Below are positions 63,901-64,000 of a DNA stretch of 64,000 nucleotides, one piece after another (position 1 is the stretch's first letter; each line of letters opens with the position of its first letter). Both the position numbers and the translations under genes were made by a program. Source of the DNA: Monarcha castaneiventris obscurior (lineage: Eukaryota; Chordata; Aves; Passeriformes; Monarchidae). The notes below the pieces were generated by a model. That model saw only the letters and a program-made list of their open reading frames with translations, did not search any database and was not told the origin of the DNA. The stretch lies in contig JAMPIT010000417.1 in assembly GCA_026261815.1 (NCBI GenBank), positions 6,357,501 through 6,421,500 of the forward strand, in the 5' to 3' direction.

Positions 63901-64000
63901 TGACCTCCTCTCCCCTGGCATTGAATCCCTTATTCCAGTATGAGTGTTCAAATTTCAGTAAAAGGAATGGCAGTAATTATTACAGGGCTCCTAAGCCTGT
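60931..64000 (-). other. ACO2: ACO2 intron 1 (partial)
   Basis: More than 3 kb upstream of the first visible ACO2 exon, AT-rich and without a CpG island, start-codon exon or recognisable repeat. The ACO2 promoter and first exon must lie beyond the window, as expected for a gene with a long first intron. Confidence 0.7.

Noticed and set aside
60931..64000. ACO2 first exon or promoter within the window
   Set aside because: No CpG-rich block, no minus-strand start followed by a transit-peptide-like frame and donor; the exon must lie beyond 64 kb.

Overview
This is a vertebrate nuclear window, most likely from a bird. The genes are split into short exons with GT-AG introns, the promoters are CpG-rich, and the repeats are mostly CR1 LINEs, two of which still show the avian-type 3' end with ATTCTGTG octamers. 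I cannot name the species. There is no operon, CRISPR array, prophage or other bacterial-style system, and I found no previously undescribed system. The window is a compact housekeeping and metabolic gene cluster.

Five protein-coding genes are supported exon by exon, with reading phase kept across every junction. In order they are the 3' part of DESI1 (+, deSUMOylating isopeptidase 1), complete PMM1 (+, phosphomannomutase 1), complete CSDC2 coding sequence (-, cold-shock-domain RNA-binding protein, PIPPin), complete POLR3H (+, RNA polymerase III subunit RPC8) and ACO2 (-, mitochondrial aconitase, 17 coding exons, only the first coding exon missing). From general knowledge, human 22q13.2 carries ACO2-POLR3H-CSDC2-PMM1-DESI1; the window is that block in reverse, with the same relative orientations.

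Layout: 1-8.6 kb holds the DESI1 3' exons and a probable long 3'UTR. 8.6-10.1 kb is spacer and the PMM1 CpG promoter. 10.1-18.5 kb is PMM1. 18.5-22 kb is a convergent spacer with CR1 copies. 22-31.1 kb is CSDC2, with a GC-rich 3'UTR, three clustered coding exons, a ~6 kb first intron and a CpG-rich 5' exon beside a perfect CRE palindrome. 31.1-36.5 kb is the spacer between the divergent CSDC2 and POLR3H promoters, with a TCCA microsatellite and CR1 copies. 36.5-43.2 kb is POLR3H, whose fourth intron has a textbook U12-type donor and branch site. 43.2-44.6 kb is a convergent spacer. 44.6-64 kb is ACO2, with one long CR1 in an intron.

The genes do not form a pathway: they cover SUMO removal, mannose-1-phosphate supply for glycosylation, RNA binding, Pol III transcription and the TCA cycle. 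Their grouping reflects conserved synteny. The points most worth a second look are the U12-type intron in POLR3H, the 22-nt coding micro-exon of DESI1, the CRE-bearing CSDC2 5' exon, a patterned AT-rich candidate regulatory region in CSDC2 intron 1, and a CR1 copy interrupted by unrelated sequence.
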